Shown here: in pieces, positions 22,319-30,209 of the stretch
How the letters are laid out: each line of letters opens with the position of its first letter
Position numbering within the stretch: position 1 is the stretch's first letter
NCBI GenBank assembly: GCA_017608345.1
Contig: JAFCGA010000009.1
Span: 1 to 41,806 of the forward strand
Reading direction: 5' to 3'
Length of the DNA: 41,806 bases
DNA from: Candidatus Pacearchaeota archaeon
GTDB lineage: Archaea > Nanobdellota > Nanobdellia > UBA10117 > JAFCGA01
Translations under genes and position numbers: made by a program
The notes under the pieces: model-generated
What the model was told of the DNA's origin: nothing
Databases searched by the model: none
What the model saw: only the letters and a program-made list of their open reading frames with translations

Positions 22319-23250
22319 TGCAAAAAAGACCTTCTTTATTTTCAAGAAAAAAGAAGCGGCCGTATTGGTTCTATGGGCTAATAATTGGCGGGGTTATTCT
22401 TGTTGCTGTTCTGGCGTTTATAGACTTAGGAGCACCCGCGATCGGATCAAAGGTGGTTGTGATACCTGTGTTAGGGGAAATCTCTGCGTATGGTCACTCC
22501 TCAGCACTGCTTTCTGGAGAGGCAGCTAGCTCAGAACGGATTGTGGCTCAAATAGAGCAAGCGAATAATGATCCTGCGGTTAAGGCAATAATCTTCGAGA
22601 TCAATTCTCCGGGCGGAACAGTCGTAGCTAGCAAGGAGATATCGATAGCAGTTGATCGCTCGAAAAAGCCAACTGTAGCTTGGCTAAGAGAGGTAGCAGC
22701 TTCCGGAGGGTATTGGATTGCAGCTTCGACTGATAAAATCATAGCAGATCCCGCAACAATTACTGGAAGTATTGGTGTAATTGGTTCATTCTTAGAATAT
22801 TCTGGACTAATGGAGAAATATGGTGTTAAATATGAGCAATTGACATCTGGACCGTATAAAGATACTGGTACGCCATTTAGAGAGATGAATGAGGGAGAAC
22901 GAAGAGTTCTGCAAAATAAGATAAATTCACTTAATGATCTTTTTATTGCGCACGTCAGCTCGCATCGAGATCTTAGTGATATAGAAGTACGCAGATTAGC
23001 TACTGGAGAAATCTACATTGGACTGGAAGCGTATGAAAATGGATTAGTAGATGTGCTAGGTGGCTTGCCTGAAGCGAAAGGAGTAGCTGAAGAGCTTGCT
23101 GGTGAGAAGTTAACAATCATTAAGTACAGTAAAAAGAAGAGCTTTATAGAGAAATTAACTCAGACGATGAGCTCATCATATTATTGGATGGGCAAAGGAT
23201 TTGGAGAGAGCTTTTTCTCTAAGAATGAATTAGCAGTTCTAGCTAGATAG
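22318..23250 (+). CDS. sppA: Signal peptide peptidase SppA (S49 serine protease)
   Basis: 310 aa. A short basic N-terminus and a membrane helix (residues 17-36) anchor it. The S49 core INSPGGTVVASKEI, the nucleophile Ser129 in AASGGYW and the general base Lys181 in GPYKDTG are all present. SppA degrades signal peptides left in the membrane. The short, single-domain form is usual for archaea. Its stop overlaps the end of the convergent gene at 23243. Confidence 0.93.
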   Translation: MQKRPSLFSRKKKRPYWFYGLIIGGVILVAVLAFIDLGAPAIGSKVVVIPVLGEISAYGHSSALLSGEAASSERIVAQIEQANNDPAVKAIIFEINSPGGTVVASKEISIAVDRSKKPTVAWLREVAASGGYWIAASTDKIIADPATITGSIGVIGSFLEYSGLMEKYGVKYEQLTSGPYKDTGTPFREMNEGERRVLQNKINSLNDLFIAHVSSHRDLSDIEVRRLATGEIYIGLEAYENGLVDVLGGLPEAKGVAEELAGEKLTIIKYSKKKSFIEKLTQTMSSSYYWMGKGFGESFFSKNELAVLAR

Positions 23251-24115
23251 AAGGCACCGCTGCTTTTATTACGGCGATATAATCTTGTACGCCTTTATCT
23301 GTTGCAGGAGCGATTTCTTTAACGTGTTCATCTTGTAAATATCTATTTCTGATACTACCGATTTGCTCTATTCCCTTATGTTCCCATAATCTATACCAGG
23401 CTCCAGTATAGCCATTACCGATAGCTAGTCTCTCGTATTCATTTATTACTTCATTTGGAGCTTCTCCCCAATTATAAGATATTCTGTAAGCGAATAACTT
23501 GCCATTGCTTGCTCTGCGCCATGCGGAATATGGTGATACGCCATTTAAATCCAAAGCTACAACTTCACAGTTTATTGCAATGTCTTTAATTACCTCCAGC
23601 ATCTGCGCTCTCTCCGCGGCGATATAATCTTGAGATCTTTTAAGTAATTCTACTTGCTTAAATTCTGTTGTATTTATAAGATCGCTAGCTACATATCTTT
23701 CCATCAAAAAGTCAAAATCTACGGTGAGGTGCACTTTTTTATTGTATATTCCGCTTGGGACTTCAGTAAGATTCGTGTAAACAACAGACACTAATCCCTC
23801 AGCAAGAGTGTGATAGATATGCGAATCGCATCGTAATATTTCGTCAGTAGAATCATCATGCGCATCAAATAATACTTTTACGAGATTACTTGGATCAAAT
23901 TGCCCACGAATCTTTTCCGAAAGCTTATGTGATAAAACATGCTCACGACCGCTGCCAGTTATTAGAATCGGCAGGTCATTTTTATTATATTTATATTCCT
24001 GAATTAAAACAACGTGTCCTAAATCCATAAATTGCCGCATTCTGGGTACGATTACATTCGCTTCTTCTGACCCAGAAGTTAGAAATACGATGTCTCTAGC
24101 GTCATCTTTTTTCAT
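23243..24115 (-). CDS. Uncharacterised protein with ureohydrolase-like motifs
   Basis: 290 aa, not assigned. VLFDAHDD (about residue 84), HLTVDFDF (about 131) and VVALDLNGVSPY (about 190) recall the metal-binding DAHxD and DxD motifs and the last strand of arginase-like folds. The N-terminal ITGSGREHVLS could take the place of GGDHS. The motif spacing fits loosely, and no family is claimed. A short gap separates it from the TrmB gene upstream, so the two may form an operon. Confidence 0.55.
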   Translation of the reverse strand: MKKDDARDIVFLTSGSEEANVIVPRMRQFMDLGHVVLIQEYKYNKNDLPILITGSGREHVLSHKLSEKIRGQFDPSNLVKVLFDAHDDSTDEILRCDSHIYHTLAEGLVSVVYTNLTEVPSGIYNKKVHLTVDFDFLMERYVASDLINTTEFKQVELLKRSQDYIAAERAQMLEVIKDIAINCEVVALDLNGVSPYSAWRRASNGKLFAYRISYNWGEAPNEVINEYERLAIGNGYTGAWYRLWEHKGIEQIGSIRNRYLQDEHVKEIAPATDKGVQDYIAVIKAAVPSI

Positions 24116-24154
24116 TGAAATCAGTGTAATCTGTAGTTGGGATTAAGTAAGTAA

Positions 24155-24970
24155 TTATTGCATAGGCTCAACTGGTGTCGAATTTTCCCAAGCTTGATCT
24201 GCCATTTGTTGTATTGCTTTGCCTAAGAAGGGTGTATTTATCCACATCCCGAGGTCGTACGTAGGATGGACATCTTTGTCATCTAGCATCATAAATAATA
24301 GCTGATGCTCATCTACAATACAGAATCTTGCCCGTATATCTTTTGCTTTTCGCACGGTAACTATCCCTTTTAGTTCCGCAAGAATGTCTCTTGTTTTGTC
24401 TGTTTCGGGAGCTACGATTGTTATTTTTACGCCGCGCTCTTTAGTTTTCTCAAGTAGAGATCTCAATGCCCTGGATTTCAGGATTATTCCGTCTTCAGTT
24501 GTAACTATAAATACTGACTCCTGAGCTTCTTTTATTAGCAAAGATAAATGGTCATATAGATTATGTCTGCCTTTTAGTGCTCCTGAGAAGTCAGTTGCGT
24601 GCATTGGCTCTATGCCTTGTTTGAATAGCGCATTTAGTTCAGCTAGGACTTCTGAATCTTGGAGTTGAACTAATCTATTGGCTTTTTCTTCAGCCTTCTC
24701 AGCCATTCTTTTCTGTACTCTTGATAGAACTTCCTCTGGAGAAATAGCCATGTATTTTATTGGTTTTTCTGGCTTGACAATTACGAAACCTTTTCGCTCT
24801 AATGATTCTAGAACATCATAAGTTCTTGAACGCGGAACATCAGCTATGTCGGATAATTCTCCGGCGGTTGAAATGCCTCTTGATAAGAGTGCAGTCCATA
24901 GTTTTACTTCATATAAATTGAGACTAAATGCTCTTCGTAAGTTGCTTAGGAATTCTTCATTTACTATCAT
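24155..24970 (-). CDS. TrmB-family transcriptional regulator
   Basis: 271 aa. The N-terminal winged helix (LNLYEVKLWTALLSRGISTAGELSDIADVPRSRTYDVLESLERKGFV, split here only by domain logic) is followed by a coiled-coil linker. A PLD-like effector domain (SVFIVTTEDGIILKSRALRSLLEKTKERGVKITIVAPE) ends the chain. TrmB proteins control sugar uptake and central metabolism, but no sugar transporter is nearby. CGAGGT precedes the ATG. An inverted repeat at 25014-25048 may be its own operator. Confidence 0.88.
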   Translation of the reverse strand: MIVNEEFLSNLRRAFSLNLYEVKLWTALLSRGISTAGELSDIADVPRSRTYDVLESLERKGFVIVKPEKPIKYMAISPEEVLSRVQKRMAEKAEEKANRLVQLQDSEVLAELNALFKQGIEPMHATDFSGALKGRHNLYDHLSLLIKEAQESVFIVTTEDGIILKSRALRSLLEKTKERGVKITIVAPETDKTRDILAELKGIVTVRKAKDIRARFCIVDEHQLLFMMLDDKDVHPTYDLGMWINTPFLGKAIQQMADQAWENSTPVEPMQ

Positions 24971-25013
24971 TTTTCTACCTCGTGAAGGTTGTTATCTTGG
25001 GGACGGAATTACA

Positions 25014-25048
25014 GCAATATATTCCTTATACTGAGTGAATATATATTG
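25014..25048. promoter_or_regulatory. Inverted repeat upstream of the TrmB gene
   Basis: GCAATATATTC (25014-25024) faces GAATATATATTGC (25037-25049 region) across 12 nt, matching except for two extra bases in the right arm. It overlaps the likely promoter of the minus-strand TrmB gene, so autoregulation is plausible. Confidence 0.45.
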
Positions 25049-25141
25049 CTTTTAGTAAGTAAATACTACTTTGAGTATTTAACTCTTTCTCTACTATAGT
25101 TACAGAACAACCCTTTTAAACCTGTCGTCTCCATGAAGTAA

Positions 25142-25666
25142 TTAATGGATATTAATCGCTTTCCCTGCGCTGATGAGCCCCATTTCTTGCATTTTTGAGA
25201 ACTGATCAGAGGAGACAGCTAGTAACTCTAGCTTAGTTCCTGTCTTTTCATGTATCTTGCTTGAGAGCTGTGCAGTGATTATTGCTGGCACATCGCCGAT
25301 AATGAATACTTTATTTCCGTCGTTTAATATATATAGCAATATCGGCTGCTTAGGTAGGGTTTCCTTTAGCGTTTTCTGGAGGTATTCAATCGGATCTACC
25401 TCTTGACCGACAATTATGTTGTAGATCTCAGTGAAAACTAAGGAATTTCTCTTAAGTTTGTATATTGTGAACTTTCCGTGCTGTGTTTTTTCAGCTAGCC
25501 CCATTGTTAATAGCTTCTGGACGATTCTATAAGTTGTTGCTAGACTAACTCCGGACTCCTTGGATAGCTCTCTGAGGTAGAAGATATCCTTCTTTAGGAG
25601 TAGCTTTTCTAATATTTTGACTGTCTTTTCATCGAAAAGGTTAGCTAGCACGCTAGATCTATCCAT
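25142..25666 (-). CDS. Winged-helix (ArsR/IclR-like) transcriptional regulator
   Basis: 174 aa. The N-terminal DNA-binding domain (residues 8-75, FYLRELSKESGVSLATTYRIVQKLLTMGLAEK, then a wing) is clear. The C-terminal part (QPILLYILNDGNKVFIIGDVP) is a small ligand- or dimerisation domain I do not recognise. The minus-strand TATA box ATTTAAATAAAA lies near 25693, about 26 nt upstream. Two palindromic sites sit directly beyond it, which suggests autorepression or autoactivation. Confidence 0.82.
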   Translation of the reverse strand: MDRSSVLANLFDEKTVKILEKLLLKKDIFYLRELSKESGVSLATTYRIVQKLLTMGLAEKTQHGKFTIYKLKRNSLVFTEIYNIIVGQEVDPIEYLQKTLKETLPKQPILLYILNDGNKVFIIGDVPAIITAQLSSKIHEKTGTKLELLAVSSDQFSKMQEMGLISAGKAINIH

Positions 25667-25702
25667 AATATTAGAATTAGAAACAGTGTTTTATTTAAAT
25701 GT

Positions 25703-25734
25703 TTCTAATATAGAACGATGTTCTAGTTATAGAA
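25703..25734. promoter_or_regulatory. Tandem palindromic operator candidates
   Basis: TTCTA-ATA-TAGAA (25703-25715) and TTCTA-GTTA-TAGAA (25721-25734) are spaced 18 bp start to start, with GAAC-GAT-GTTC overlapping between them. They lie just upstream of the TATA box of the minus-strand regulator at 25666 and may be its binding sites. Confidence 0.6.
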
Positions 25735-25808
25735 AGATAATATGGAACGGAGTTTCATATAGAAAACTAAATTATAAACTGGACCCATGTCCTTCGGTTT
25801 TTAATCGT

Positions 25809-25852
25809 AATCTTTTTAAACTAACTTAGAAACTCCTAAATATGGAAATAAA
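25809..25852 (+). repeat. 44-bp exact direct repeat, copy 1 (promoter plus first codons)
   Basis: Identical to 26547-26590. It includes the TATA-like TCTTTTTAAA, the leader and the first codons (MEIK less the last base) of the C39-like gene. It is the left boundary of a 738-bp unit. Confidence 0.95.
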
Positions 25853-26381
25853 AATCTTTGAACAAAGAACATGTGAAAGTTGTCTTGCTGTTTGTATGAT
25901 GAGTTTGTTAAAATCGCAAAAGGAAATAAATTTATCTAAAAAAGAAGAATATAATATTTTGTTTGAAGGATTAAAATTCACAAAGTTGGATTTTTCTACG
26001 GGACACCTTGCTTATTTAGCAAAAAAAATACCCGATGTTATTTTTGAACAGCATATAGATTTTCCAGTTTTTTATGATGTTCTGAAAAAATTAAAACTAC
26101 CTGAGAATTTGAAATTACATTCAACAAGAATAAATCTCAAATTATTAAAAGAATTAATAAAGATTAACCCAGTAATAATATATATTGATCAATATACACT
26201 TGATGGAATTTACCATTATTCTCATTTCGTTATTTTATCTTGCATAAATAATGATGTTGCATTAATCCATGATCCCTGGACCGGAGAAGAAATTAAACTG
26301 AAAACTAAGAATTTAATGAGATCTATAAGTTATGTAAGAAATAGACTTAAAATTAGTCCAAAATTAATAAGAATTTTATGA
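25842..26381 (+). CDS. C39-like papain-fold peptidase domain protein
   Basis: 179 aa. The N-terminal CESCLAVCMMSLL resembles the Cys-containing helix of C39 peptidases, and the later HYSHFVILSCINNDVALIHDPWTGEEI supplies the His and Asp of the triad (HYxH, HDP). C39 enzymes cut leader peptides at double-glycine sites or act as stand-alone cysteine proteases. No transporter domain is attached. Codon use is distinctly more A/T-rich (many TTA, AAA, ATA, few GCT/CTA) than the neighbours. The gene is bounded by exact promoter repeats, so it looks acquired recently. Confidence 0.75.
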   Translation: MEIKIFEQRTCESCLAVCMMSLLKSQKEINLSKKEEYNILFEGLKFTKLDFSTGHLAYLAKKIPDVIFEQHIDFPVFYDVLKKLKLPENLKLHSTRINLKLLKELIKINPVIIYIDQYTLDGIYHYSHFVILSCINNDVALIHDPWTGEEIKLKTKNLMRSISYVRNRLKISPKLIRIL

Positions 26382-26389
26382 TTTCCCAC

Positions 26390-26406
26390 TTCTTTTAGGA
26401 AAAGAA
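26390..26406. other. Hairpin after the C39-like gene
   Basis: TTCTTTT (26390-26396), AGG, AAAAGAA (26400-26406) is a perfect stem-loop 9 nt after the stop codon. It may end or protect the transcript. No T-run follows. Confidence 0.5.
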
Positions 26407-26472
26407 ATAAAAGCGAGTCTCTTCTCCGTAAGATTATTTCTATTCTCTTTTTTAAACAGCGATTCAGATAGA

Positions 26473-26523
26473 CTACGCACGACTACGCTGCTGCCCATAT
26501 AATTCTTCAACGTTAATTAGATT
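26473..26523 (-). pseudogene. Remnant of a DNA ligase 3' end
   Basis: Read on the minus strand the segment encodes NLINVEELYGQQRSRA and a stop. The intact ligase nearby ends VKRVEALYGQQRGRA. Twelve C-terminal codons are clearly homologous, but the nucleotide match is imperfect, so this is a diverged copy from a relative rather than a fresh duplication. Nothing of the ligase remains upstream of it. Confidence 0.85.
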
Positions 26524-26546
26524 AACGCATAACGATTTTCAATAAG

Positions 26547-26590
26547 AATCTTTTTAAACTAACTTAGAAACTCCTAAATATGGAAATAAA
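26547..26590 (+). repeat. 44-bp exact direct repeat, copy 2
   Basis: Identical to 25809-25852. It supplies the promoter, leader and first codons of the ParB-like gene at 26580. TCTTTTTAAA is 26 nt before the ATG. Confidence 0.95.
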
Positions 26591-27170
26591 GAAGCTGTCT
26601 CCTAATCAGATCTTGACAACCATGGACTTTCCAGTTCATAATAAAAAGATCTTGGAGAAGTACTTTGATCAGTGTAAGAATGGCGATCTAGAGGGCGTGC
26701 TACCTGTTCCAGTTGTTCCAATATCGATTGGGCTACCTCTGCTAGATGATACTAGCGAGAGCGCTAGAAAATACAATGCTTCTATTACAAACTATTTCAA
26801 AGAGCATCCGGAAGTAGAATATATATTATGTGATGGTAGCCATAGAACGACCGCATTAATGCTCACACATAATAAAATACCTGCAGTTGTTTTCCGTAAA
26901 GATGCGGATATTGAAGAAACCAGACAATTCATTAATGAAGCTAACAAACTGCCCGGAAACGAGCATTTAAATCTAGCTACCGCAGACACTATCGAAGGTA
27001 TTTTAGCGAATAAGGCTAATCATTATTCTGGAAATGATCCTAACTGGTCAGCTAGCGATAAGTCTGAAATTATGTATGAAACGGTTAGAGATAAGACTCT
27101 TAGAATGATCAAGGAGAGAGTTATTCCTAAATATATGATTGATTTTTATAAAAGAGCGAATAAGAATTAA
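26580..27170 (+). CDS. ParB/Srx-like domain protein
   Basis: 196 aa. YILCDGSHRTTALMLTHNKIPAVVF matches the DGxHR core of the ParB/sulfiredoxin-like fold, which binds nucleotides and sometimes has nuclease, CTPase or phosphotransferase activity. The start MEIKKLSPNQIL resembles the first strand of ParB domains. No helix-turn-helix follows, so it is not a partition ParB. Its stop overlaps the ligase stop by 4 nt on the opposite strand. Its promoter and first codons are duplicated 738 bp upstream. Confidence 0.75.
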   Translation: MEIKKLSPNQILTTMDFPVHNKKILEKYFDQCKNGDLEGVLPVPVVPISIGLPLLDDTSESARKYNASITNYFKEHPEVEYILCDGSHRTTALMLTHNKIPAVVFRKDADIEETRQFINEANKLPGNEHLNLATADTIEGILANKANHYSGNDPNWSASDKSEIMYETVRDKTLRMIKERVIPKYMIDFYKRANKN

Positions 27171-28858
27171 GCTCGTCCGCGCTGCTGTCCATACAAAGCC
27201 TCAACTCGCTTGACAGTATCAACTTCAGAAGGTCTTCTATCCTCTCGTAGTCTAATCAAGCGAGGAAATCTAAGAGCATATCCCGATCTATACGTCGGAG
27301 ACTTCTGAATCTCTTCATAGCCAACCTCGACAACAATTTTGGGCTTCACCGAAACTTCCTTTCCTTTTTCACCGATAATCAACGGCTTCAGCATCTTAGT
27401 CAGAGCTCCGAAGCTAACTCCCATTTCAGCTTTCTCCTTAATCCCTGTGCCCATCTTGCCAATGTTCAAGAACTCGCCAGTTGAGGGGTCTTTGCAAGCT
27501 AATATAAACGAGCTTAGCCAGCCACTTCTTTTTCCAGTTCCCCAAGTAGCGCCAGTTATTACTAAATCGAGTGATTCAGCAACTGGCTTGACTTTAACGC
27601 CATAACCTACTCTGGACCCAGGTATATATGCTGCGTCTAGCTTCTTCATCATTATGCCCTCGTTTCCTAGCGCTAATGAGTGCTTCATGAACTTTTCAGC
27701 TGTTTTTTGATCGCTAGTAGTGATTTGTTCGACAACTGCGAGCTTCTCTTTAACTGGCTTAATAACCTTCTCGAGTAATTTTCTTCGTTCTTGGAAGGGT
27801 GTGCTAATCAGATCTTTATTATCTAGATAAATAACATCAAATGCCACGACTTGTACTGGAATTTTCTTGACTATTTCTTGGATATTATACTTGCGTCTTA
27901 TCCTCTGAGATATATTCTGAAAGGGTAGCCACTGCTTGGTTTTTGGGTCGATTCCTACGACTTCGCTATCTACTACAAAGCTAGAACCCTTAATATTTTT
28001 AGAAACAATCTCAATTATATCTGGGAATTGCTTGGTCACATTCTCTAGCCGCCGAGTGAACAGCCAAATATCCCTTCCTTGTTTGTGTATTTGAAGCCTA
28101 AATCCATCTATCTTTAGCTCGCAAGCAGCTGGCGTTCCAACCGCCTTGAATGCATCTTCAAAATTCTTGGCTTTCGGATAGAGCATGACTCTAATCGGCT
28201 TTCCAACCATTATGCTGCTTTTCTCTAAGCTCTTCAGATTTTTTTCCTTGGCTAGCTTAGCTACTTCCCCGAAATCGCTCCGGAGATCATAAGCTCGCTG
28301 TACAAGTGTTTTATCTACGTCAAAAGCTTTAGAAATTGCGTCCCGAATAATTCCCGCTCCAACGCCTACCCTTAGATCTTCAAGGCAAGTTCTGATTATA
28401 TACTTCGCTGACTTTGGCTCGGCAGACGTTAGTAATTCCTTAAGTAAATTTATCTTGTGACTAACTGTTCCTTTTCCTTCTAATTTAGCTAGCTTTTGCA
28501 GGTTCTGAATGACTTTTGAAGTTGTGACTTTTTGGCTGAATAACGTAGCTTGCTTTTTACTCTGCAATACTTTCTCAGCAACTTCCCCCAAGTCCCCGAT
28601 CTTCTTCCATAGCTGTTCGACTTTATCTGCAGAAGTTCCGGCAGCAGAAGCAATTGCTTTTATTGCTAGCCTCGCACCAAGTCCAATAACTCTCGGATCC
28701 CATTCCTGGAATACTTTTCCCTGTAGAAGTCCGAGAACTTCGTCTAGCTCTTTTGTGGATACTTTCTTGAGAAAATTAGCTAGAATCTCGGTCTTTTCGA
28801 GAGTTTTGCTAGTTGCGTAGAGCTCTTCGTATAGTTCTGCTAGCTGCAAGTATCTCAT
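27167..28858 (-). CDS. lig: ATP-dependent DNA ligase
   Basis: 563 aa, the normal archaeal size. The N-terminal DNA-binding domain (residues 1-215) is followed by the adenylation motif ELKIDGFR, with Lys249 as the AMP acceptor, then SFVVDSEVVG, EGIMMKKLDAAY and VKVKPVAESLDLVI (motifs III-V). The OB-fold domain ends in YALRFPRLIRLREDRRPSEVDT. The enzyme seals nicks in replication and repair. CTTTTTATCT (minus strand, 28880-28889) is 26 nt upstream. Confidence 0.96.
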   Translation of the reverse strand: MRYLQLAELYEELYATSKTLEKTEILANFLKKVSTKELDEVLGLLQGKVFQEWDPRVIGLGARLAIKAIASAAGTSADKVEQLWKKIGDLGEVAEKVLQSKKQATLFSQKVTTSKVIQNLQKLAKLEGKGTVSHKINLLKELLTSAEPKSAKYIIRTCLEDLRVGVGAGIIRDAISKAFDVDKTLVQRAYDLRSDFGEVAKLAKEKNLKSLEKSSIMVGKPIRVMLYPKAKNFEDAFKAVGTPAACELKIDGFRLQIHKQGRDIWLFTRRLENVTKQFPDIIEIVSKNIKGSSFVVDSEVVGIDPKTKQWLPFQNISQRIRRKYNIQEIVKKIPVQVVAFDVIYLDNKDLISTPFQERRKLLEKVIKPVKEKLAVVEQITTSDQKTAEKFMKHSLALGNEGIMMKKLDAAYIPGSRVGYGVKVKPVAESLDLVITGATWGTGKRSGWLSSFILACKDPSTGEFLNIGKMGTGIKEKAEMGVSFGALTKMLKPLIIGEKGKEVSVKPKIVVEVGYEEIQKSPTYRSGYALRFPRLIRLREDRRPSEVDTVKRVEALYGQQRGRA

Positions 28859-28936
28859 AATAAATTAGTATTGCGGAGAGATAAAAAGCTTTGCATGAAG
28901 GATAATGCTTATAAGTTTATCTTCTAAGGAGTCTAT

Positions 28937-29251
28937 ATGAGTGAGACGTTAGAGAAGGTAGTAATAGCTCTTGATCCGGATAAAATATTAGATCTTGACG
29001 AAGAGTTAAGTGGATGCTCTGAGATAATCGCAGAGTTGTATCACTATCACAGTTTGAATATTCATGATGTAGTGTTTAGAATAAGAGGGACACGTAGCGT
29101 ATCACGCACTTTTTATACAGGGATAGATATCGATAAGGCTAAAGGAGTATATGCTGAAAAGAAGCGGCTTTTCGAAGAGGGAAGGTATGTCTATATCGAT
29201 ATCTCTGCGCCATTTCTTGGAATCAAATTTAATGAGTCCGTTCCGAAATAA
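28937..29251 (+). CDS. Uncharacterised small protein
   Basis: 104 aa, not recognised. A beta strand opens the chain (LEKVVIALDPDKIL), a helix follows, and FRIRGTRSVSRTFYTGIDIDKAK and YVYIDISAPFLGIKF look like a small alpha/beta fold. CTTATAAGTT (about 28908-28917) lies 26 nt upstream and AAGGAGT also precedes the ATG. It is 28 nt before the nitroreductase gene. Confidence 0.6.
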   Translation: MSETLEKVVIALDPDKILDLDEELSGCSEIIAELYHYHSLNIHDVVFRIRGTRSVSRTFYTGIDIDKAKGVYAEKKRLFEEGRYVYIDISAPFLGIKFNESVPK

Positions 29252-29279
29252 TTAATAACTCCCATCTTCTTCTTTATTT

Positions 29280-29894
29280 ATGGAAACTCTCAGAGCTATT
29301 TCACTAAGGCGAACTGTGCGGAGATTCAAACCTCGAAGAATATTTGAAAAAACTCTTCTTAAGATATTAGAAGCAGGTAATCAAGCTCCAAATGCCGGCA
29401 ATATACAAACTACTCGGTTTATCTTAGTTACTGATCCCGACCTCAAGAAGGAAGTTGCTAAATGTGCAGCTGATCAGAGCTGGCTGACTAAGGCATATGT
29501 TTTGATTGTGCTCTGTTCAATTACCGATAAAGTAGAAAGAAACTATGGCTCGCGAGGAAAGAAACTATATGCAATTCAAAATACTTCACTGGCGGCTCAA
29601 AATATTCTAGTTGCTGCTACTGCAGCGAATATTGGCAGCGCTTTTGTCAGTGCGATAGCAGATAAGACTATCCGACGAGTATTATCTATACCCGATAATA
29701 TTGATATTCATTCAATAATTGCTCTCGGTTATCCTGAAAGAGTGCCTAAATGCCCCGCAAAGGCAGCGCTAGCAGATATAACCTATTATTCTAAATGGGG
29801 AAATAAGACTAGCGAGGGATTTAGTATTTTTCCTCTAGAATCTGCTGCTAAATCTATAAAATCAACTATTTCTAAGAAATTAAAACGAAAATAG
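29280..29894 (+). CDS. Nitroreductase-family FMN protein
   Basis: 204 aa. The FMN-binding start RRTVRRFKPRRI, AGNQAPNAGNIQTTRFILV, and the later NTSLAAQNILVAATAANIGSAFV and IIALGYPERVPK are typical of NfsA/NfnB-like reductases. They reduce nitro groups, quinones or flavins with NAD(P)H. The native substrate is unknown. A basic C-terminal tail of about 40 residues is added. AATTAATAAC about 26 nt upstream overlaps the previous stop codon. Confidence 0.88.
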   Translation: METLRAISLRRTVRRFKPRRIFEKTLLKILEAGNQAPNAGNIQTTRFILVTDPDLKKEVAKCAADQSWLTKAYVLIVLCSITDKVERNYGSRGKKLYAIQNTSLAAQNILVAATAANIGSAFVSAIADKTIRRVLSIPDNIDIHSIIALGYPERVPKCPAKAALADITYYSKWGNKTSEGFSIFPLESAAKSIKSTISKKLKRK

Positions 29895-30209
29895 TTCTGA
29901 TTGATTCTAATTATACTTAATTAAAGATCAGAAGTATGGGTACGCCGAAGCGTACCCCGTCCACAAAGACGCAACTTCGGAGGTGCATTGTGGATCATAA
30001 GTTGTTGATATCCTCTCTGTTTTTGACCTTCTTCGACCTTTCGAAGATATAAGGACATTAGTCCGAAATACGCTTTTTCTTAAAAAGCGAGCGGCGAGGT
30101 GCATTGTGGATTATGATATCTTTTTCTAGCAATCTTCGTTTTTCCGCCGTTTAAGAAAAAACGAGCGTTGGATTGAATATTAATTAAATAAATAAAATAA
30201 AGTATGATC
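29895..30209. other. Structured non-coding spacer with 16-bp direct repeats
   Basis: GAGGTGCATTGTGGAT occurs at 29980-29995 and 30096-30111. GGGTACGC-CGAA-GCGTACCC (29938-29957) and CGCTTTTT-CTT-AAAAAGCG (30071-30089) are perfect hairpins. TCCACAA (29960-29966 region) can pair with TTGTGGA inside repeat 1. The region lies between two convergent 3' ends, so it is not needed as a promoter for either gene. A TATA-like stretch near 29911-29926 could start an RNA at the first hairpin. Confidence 0.6.

Noticed and set aside
29895-30209. SRP RNA, RNase P RNA or 5S rRNA in the spacer
   Set aside because: None of their conserved core sequences could be found on either strand.
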